Part shown: positions 28,574-30,935 of the stretch, piece after piece
How positions within the stretch are numbered: position 1 is the stretch's first letter
How the letters are laid out: each line of letters begins with the position of its first letter
Origin: a virus
Strand: one strand, 5' to 3'
DNA length: 30,935 bases
IMG/VR virus record: IMGVR_UViG_3300042886_000400
Coordinates: 1-30,935 of that record
Translations under genes and position numbers: made by a program
Notes under the pieces: model-generated
Databases searched by the model: none
Told to the model about the DNA's origin: nothing
The model's input: only the letters and a program-made list of their open reading frames with translations

Positions 28574-29087
28574 ACACCCTTGGAATAGTGAGGATGCAGT
28601 TAGTAGCCTAATTGCTGAATTGATTAAAATTAAAACGTGTAAAAATGTATTAGAGATTGGAGTTTTCCAAGGACAAACAGGTTTAGCAATGATTAACGCT
28701 TTGCCGAAAAATGGCACTTATACAGCGTTGGATATTACTGAAGAAAACTATACTACTGAATTTAAAACCAAATTAAAGAAACATACTTCATTAGTTGGTA
28801 ATTCATTAGAGTTGTTACATGAAATACCCAATAGAAGCGTAGACTTAATATTTATTGACAGCGTACACGAATATGCGCACCTTAGTAAAGAGTTCAAAAT
28901 ATGCGAGAATATCATTAAGCAAAATGGATTGATTGTACTACATGATTCTATACTCTTTCCTGGAGTTGCTCAATTTGTGAAGGAGTTAAAAGGCAATAAA
29001 GGATTTGAAATCTTGACACTTGAAACTCCAGAGGAGGGCGACCGTACCCCTAGTGGATTAACTATTATTAAATGCTTATATCCGTAA
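28566..29087 (+). CDS. Class I SAM-dependent methyltransferase (Methyltransf_24-like)
   Basis: 173 residues. Motif I VLEIGVFQGQT (28-38), TALDITEEN, SVDLIFIDSVHEYAHLSKEF (91-110) and GLIVLHDS (121-128) fit the Methyltransf_24/cephalosporin hydroxylase-like type that acts on small molecules or sugars. No DNA-methylase motif. With the FkbM enzyme downstream, it might modify cell-surface glycans and so alter receptors. Substrate unknown. Confidence 0.8.
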   Translation: MSKHPWNSEDAVSSLIAELIKIKTCKNVLEIGVFQGQTGLAMINALPKNGTYTALDITEENYTTEFKTKLKKHTSLVGNSLELLHEIPNRSVDLIFIDSVHEYAHLSKEFKICENIIKQNGLIVLHDSILFPGVAQFVKELKGNKGFEILTLETPEEGDRTPSGLTIIKCLYP

Positions 29088-29091
29088 TCTT

Positions 29092-29253
29092 ATGTTTGGA
29101 CTATTATTAATATTCTTGTACTTCGTGCCTTCATTGGTAGCGTACGGCAAACCTCAATTTAATCAAATTGTCGTTTTAAATATTTTTTTAGGATGGACTG
29201 GTATCGGGTGGGTAGCTAGTTTATTGTGGGCATTAAGCAATGTAAAAGAATGA
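29092..29253 (+). CDS. imm: Superinfection immunity protein (T4 Imm family)
   Basis: 53 residues with two membrane segments: MFGLLLIFLYFVPSLVAYGK and VVLNIFLGWTGIGWVASLLWALS. The 'YF.P...A' and 'LN.FLGWTGIGW..SLLWAL' patterns are those of the T4 Imm (superinfection immunity, Imm_superinfect) family, inner-membrane proteins that block DNA injection by related phages. Overlaps the following gene by four bases. Found here in a moron cassette opposed to the structural genes. Confidence 0.85.
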   Translation: MFGLLLIFLYFVPSLVAYGKPQFNQIVVLNIFLGWTGIGWVASLLWALSNVKE

Positions 29254-29453
29254 TTGATTTGACATATGAATTTATTTGCTTAACATTCTCATTTCTTGTA
29301 ACTATTGCAATACTTGTATTTTTTACCGAAAACGTGGTTAATTTTAGCCATTATTTAATGATTGGTATTTTTTGTTTTTCTTATTTAATTTTTAGAAATA
29401 CATTAAGCAAAAAAACATTCAATAGTGACTTGCCTGAACGATATAGAAAATAA
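29250..29453 (+). CDS. Two-pass membrane protein
   Basis: 67 residues from ATG 29250 (ATGA overlap with imm), MIDLTYEFICLTFSFLVTIAILVFF, then HYLMIGIFCFSYLIFR, then a basic tail (NTLSKKTFNSDLPERYRK). A longer frame from ATG 29226 lies inside imm and is less likely. Translational coupling with imm suggests a joint membrane function such as exclusion. Confidence 0.6.
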   Translation: MIDLTYEFICLTFSFLVTIAILVFFTENVVNFSHYLMIGIFCFSYLIFRNTLSKKTFNSDLPERYRK

Positions 29454-29456
29454 AAT

Positions 29457-30092
29457 ATGAGAAAACAAGCTTTAAAAGATGGTACATTTATCTATACACA
29501 CGACAAAGGCGAGTATATAAGTGACGTGATTGAGCAAACAGGGTGGTATTACGAACCTAAGACAATAGACTATATTAAGAACCTTAATTTAAAAGACTGT
29601 AATATTCTTGATATAGGGGCAAATATTGGCAATCATAGTCATGCCATGCAAAAGTTTAGTGATAATTGTCAGGTTGGGTCATTTGAACCATATCAAAAAA
29701 ACTTTGATATACTTAAAAGAAATGCTAGATTTTCTTACAACAATTTTGTAACTAATAAAAATGATGAAAAAAATTATAGTATTGCTCCAGTTTGGGGAGG
29801 TGCCAATTTAGGCTATATTACATCAAGTAAAGATGGCGAAAAAGTTAATAATACATTTATTGATTACTATGAACTTGATAATATAGGACTAATTAAAATT
29901 GACATTGAAGGTCACGAATTAGAAGCTTTAAAAGGGGCGTTTAATACCATTAAAAAAAGTACCCCTTGCATCATTGCTGAACACCATACCAATGAAGAAC
30001 ACATTCAAGTATTGGACTATCTAAAGCAGTTTGGGTATAAGCTTGAAACAATAATTAAAGAAGATAATCTAAACTATGTTTATACGATTTAA
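29457..30092 (+). CDS. FkbM family methyltransferase
   Basis: 211 residues. AdoMet motif ILDIGANIGNHS (50-61), GSFEPYQKNFDILKRN (74-89), and IGLIKIDIEGHELEALKGA (143-161) are FkbM signatures. FkbM enzymes methylate sugars or polyketides, often on surface polysaccharides. In a phage moron cassette beside an Imm-like protein, receptor modification by glycan methylation is plausible but not proven. Confidence 0.85.
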   Translation: MRKQALKDGTFIYTHDKGEYISDVIEQTGWYYEPKTIDYIKNLNLKDCNILDIGANIGNHSHAMQKFSDNCQVGSFEPYQKNFDILKRNARFSYNNFVTNKNDEKNYSIAPVWGGANLGYITSSKDGEKVNNTFIDYYELDNIGLIKIDIEGHELEALKGAFNTIKKSTPCIIAEHHTNEEHIQVLDYLKQFGYKLETIIKEDNLNYVYTI

Positions 30093-30102
30093 CTAAAAAA
30101 GT

Positions 30103-30261
30103 ATGATAGAATTAATGTCACATGAAACCAAAACTGAACTGTATGAATCATTAGTTACTATTTTAAACAATGAAATTGAAGAATTGAAACATTCAAGTGA
30201 AATATTAATCCATGAAAATAAGTTCTTAAAAGATACAATATTAAAACTAATTAAACCTTAA
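30103..30261 (+). CDS. Coiled-coil microprotein, paralog 1
   Basis: 52 residues: MIELMSHETKTELYESLVTILNNEIEELKHSSEILIHENK..., predicted coiled coil. The C-terminal 20 residues are identical to those of the gene at 30491-30721, as part of a 69-bp repeat. Function unknown; possibly binds the upstream or downstream product. Confidence 0.55.
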   Translation: MIELMSHETKTELYESLVTILNNEIEELKHSSEILIHENKFLKDTILKLIKP

Positions 30262-30266
30262 TAAAT
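30198..30266 (+). repeat. 69-bp direct repeat, copy 1
   Basis: Identical base for base to 30658-30726. It covers the last 20 codons and stop of the coiled-coil gene plus AATAAAT. Copy 2 also covers the last codons of the minor head gene on the opposite strand. The 460-base unit between the start of each copy holds the membrane protein gene at 30278, so it looks like a recent duplication with insertion. Confidence 0.9.
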
Positions 30267-30277
30267 AATCCAAAAGT

Positions 30278-30481
30278 ATGATATACCTAAAATTAATATC
30301 TGTTATAATAGTATTTTTACTTGGTGGTTTATTTGGATATAAACAGTCTGAAGGAGGTAATTTAAGTTTAAGGTTGTTTTTTATATTTATATTTTCATGG
30401 ATTGCACAATGTGTATTTATTTCAGTTGCTTGTATTAGCTTCCTATTTTATTATTTATTAATAGAATTTATAATTAAATAA
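30278..30481 (+). CDS. Two-pass membrane protein in repeat-bounded insertion
   Basis: 67 residues: MIYLKLISVIIVFLLGGLFGYKQSEGG, then RLFFIFIFSWIAQCVFISVACISFLFYYLLIEF. Two long hydrophobic segments with a short polar loop. AAAAGTATGAT precedes the ATG as in the gene at 30491 and nearly so at 30103. Function unknown; a phage exclusion role is speculative. Confidence 0.55.
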   Translation: MIYLKLISVIIVFLLGGLFGYKQSEGGNLSLRLFFIFIFSWIAQCVFISVACISFLFYYLLIEFIIK

Positions 30482-30490
30482 TCCAAAAGT

Positions 30491-30721
30491 ATGATTATGT
30501 ACAATATAAAGTTTCAATATCCAAGTTTATTGGATATGATAATTGACGAGCAATTAAATTTTAAACCAAAAAGCATGAGTGATAAAGAAAAAATTGAATC
30601 GTATGAATTATTAGTTACTAAACTAAATAATGAAATTAAAGATTTGCAATCTAAAAATGAAATATTAATCCATGAAAATAAGTTCTTAAAAGATACAATA
30701 TTAAAACTAATTAAACCTTAA
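30491..30721 (+). CDS. Coiled-coil microprotein, paralog 2
   Basis: 76 residues: MIMYNIKFQYPSLLDMIIDEQLNFKPKSMSDKEKIESYELLVTKLNNEIKDLQ... The C-terminal half is the same coiled coil as in the gene at 30103 (YELLVTKLNNEIKDL vs YESLVTILNNEIEEL), and the last 20 residues are identical. Its 3' end overlaps convergently with the minor head protein gene. Confidence 0.6.
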   Translation: MIMYNIKFQYPSLLDMIIDEQLNFKPKSMSDKEKIESYELLVTKLNNEIKDLQSKNEILIHENKFLKDTILKLIKP

Positions 30722-30726
30722 TAAAT
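30658..30726 (+). repeat. 69-bp direct repeat, copy 2
   Basis: Identical to 30198-30266. It spans the end of the coiled-coil gene and, on the other strand, the stop codon (30707-30709) of the head protein gene. Confidence 0.9.
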
Positions 30727-30935
30727 CTGCTTTAGGTACCATCTTTTCACTTACAGGTAGTATTTGGTGATTACATTGCCAACCTCCCCTGTAAGTGAAA
30801 ATATTACTTGAATTTGTTCCTGCAATCATTCCACCGCCTTTGTGCAACTTCGTTTTACAAGTATTCCATAATGAAGGCGTTTCTCCCCAATGTTCCACCT
30901 CTGTAACGTGAAAATATTTATCAACACGATCCAAA
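30707..30935 (-). CDS. Probable minor head (MuF-like) protein, C-terminal end only
   Basis: The frame enters from the right edge and stops at 30707. The last 75 residues (HVTEVEHWGETPSLWNTC, LHKGGGMIAGTNSSN, FTYRGGWQCNHQILPVSE) look like the C-terminus of MuF/minor head proteins, where a 'RGGW.C.H...P' phrase is common. The N-terminus, and probably the portal gene, lie beyond the window. The in-frame TTG at 30934 is at the edge and is not a start. Confidence 0.6.
   Translation of the reverse strand, partial: LDRVDKYFHVTEVEHWGETPSLWNTCKTKLHKGGGMIAGTNSSNIFTYRGGWQCNHQILPVSEKMVPKADLLRFN

Noticed and set aside
1-30935. Search for tRNA genes, CRISPR arrays, integrase, IS elements
   Set aside because: No T-loop/anticodon patterns, regular spacer arrays, integrase motifs or terminal inverted repeats were recognised by eye; a tRNA scan could still find something missed.

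Overview
The window is a piece of an AT-rich, tightly packed tailed double-stranded DNA phage (or prophage) of a Bacteroidetes host, most likely in the Flavobacteriia. Three things support this. The protein families are typical: DUF3127 OB-fold protein, Bacteroidetes-type small terminase, an HTH_39-like protein, DUF1064 nuclease, and a tail protein with a 'LEVNATDKGVLFPRM' phrase. The promoters match the Bacteroidetes -7 box TAnnTTTG. Genes overlap by ATGA or TAATG, with little Shine-Dalgarno signal. No integrase, tRNA, IS element or CRISPR array was recognised. Portal, tape-measure and tail-tube genes are absent, and both edges cut genes, so the genome continues beyond the window.

Layout. 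(1) 1-2295, minus: small and large terminase, then a hypothetical protein and a membrane protein cut by the left edge. (2) 2354-5982, minus: about 14 small genes of mostly unknown function, several paralogous, starting with a 33-residue zinc-ribbon protein at a near-leaderless promoter. (3) 6005-11442, minus: replication and DNA modification. These are a ribbon-helix-helix (RHH)-like regulator, a large SNF2-helicase/DNA-methyltransferase fusion, an HTH protein, a structured RNA or terminator, a replisome-organizer protein with an internal hexamer repeat (possible origin), DnaB helicase and a DUF1064 nuclease. (4) 11443-11537: divergent control region. (5) 11538-18781, plus: HTH protein, coiled-coil protein, DUF3127 OB-fold protein, ERF annealing recombinase, thymidylate synthase, a small lipoprotein, a compact cytosine-C5 methyltransferase, zinc-ribbon proteins and a structured leader RNA. 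(6) 18778-28272, minus: read from the right, scaffold, major capsid protein, connector/tail-completion candidates, an 829-residue tail fibre, accessory tail proteins, a permuted NlpC/P60-like enzyme, GH24 lysozyme, holin-like protein and a spanin-like protein. (7) 28346-30721, plus: a moron cassette inserted against the structural transcription, with an RHH regulator, two methyltransferases, a T4 Imm-type superinfection-immunity protein, membrane proteins and a duplicated coiled-coil gene. (8) 30707-30935, minus: C-terminus of a probable minor head (MuF-like) protein.

How it works together. Two divergent early operons leave 11.45-11.54 kb and probably run replication (DnaB plus initiator), recombination (ERF, OB-fold protein, DUF1064 nuclease), dTMP supply (ThyA) and DNA methylation. 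Packaging, capsid, tail and lysis genes lie on minus-strand late operons. Three intergenic sites there carry the same 10-mer (AGTGGCACAA read on the minus strand) at a fixed distance from a TTG that ends a -7-like box, which suggests a dedicated late-promoter class. The moron cassette probably changes the host surface or excludes competing phages.
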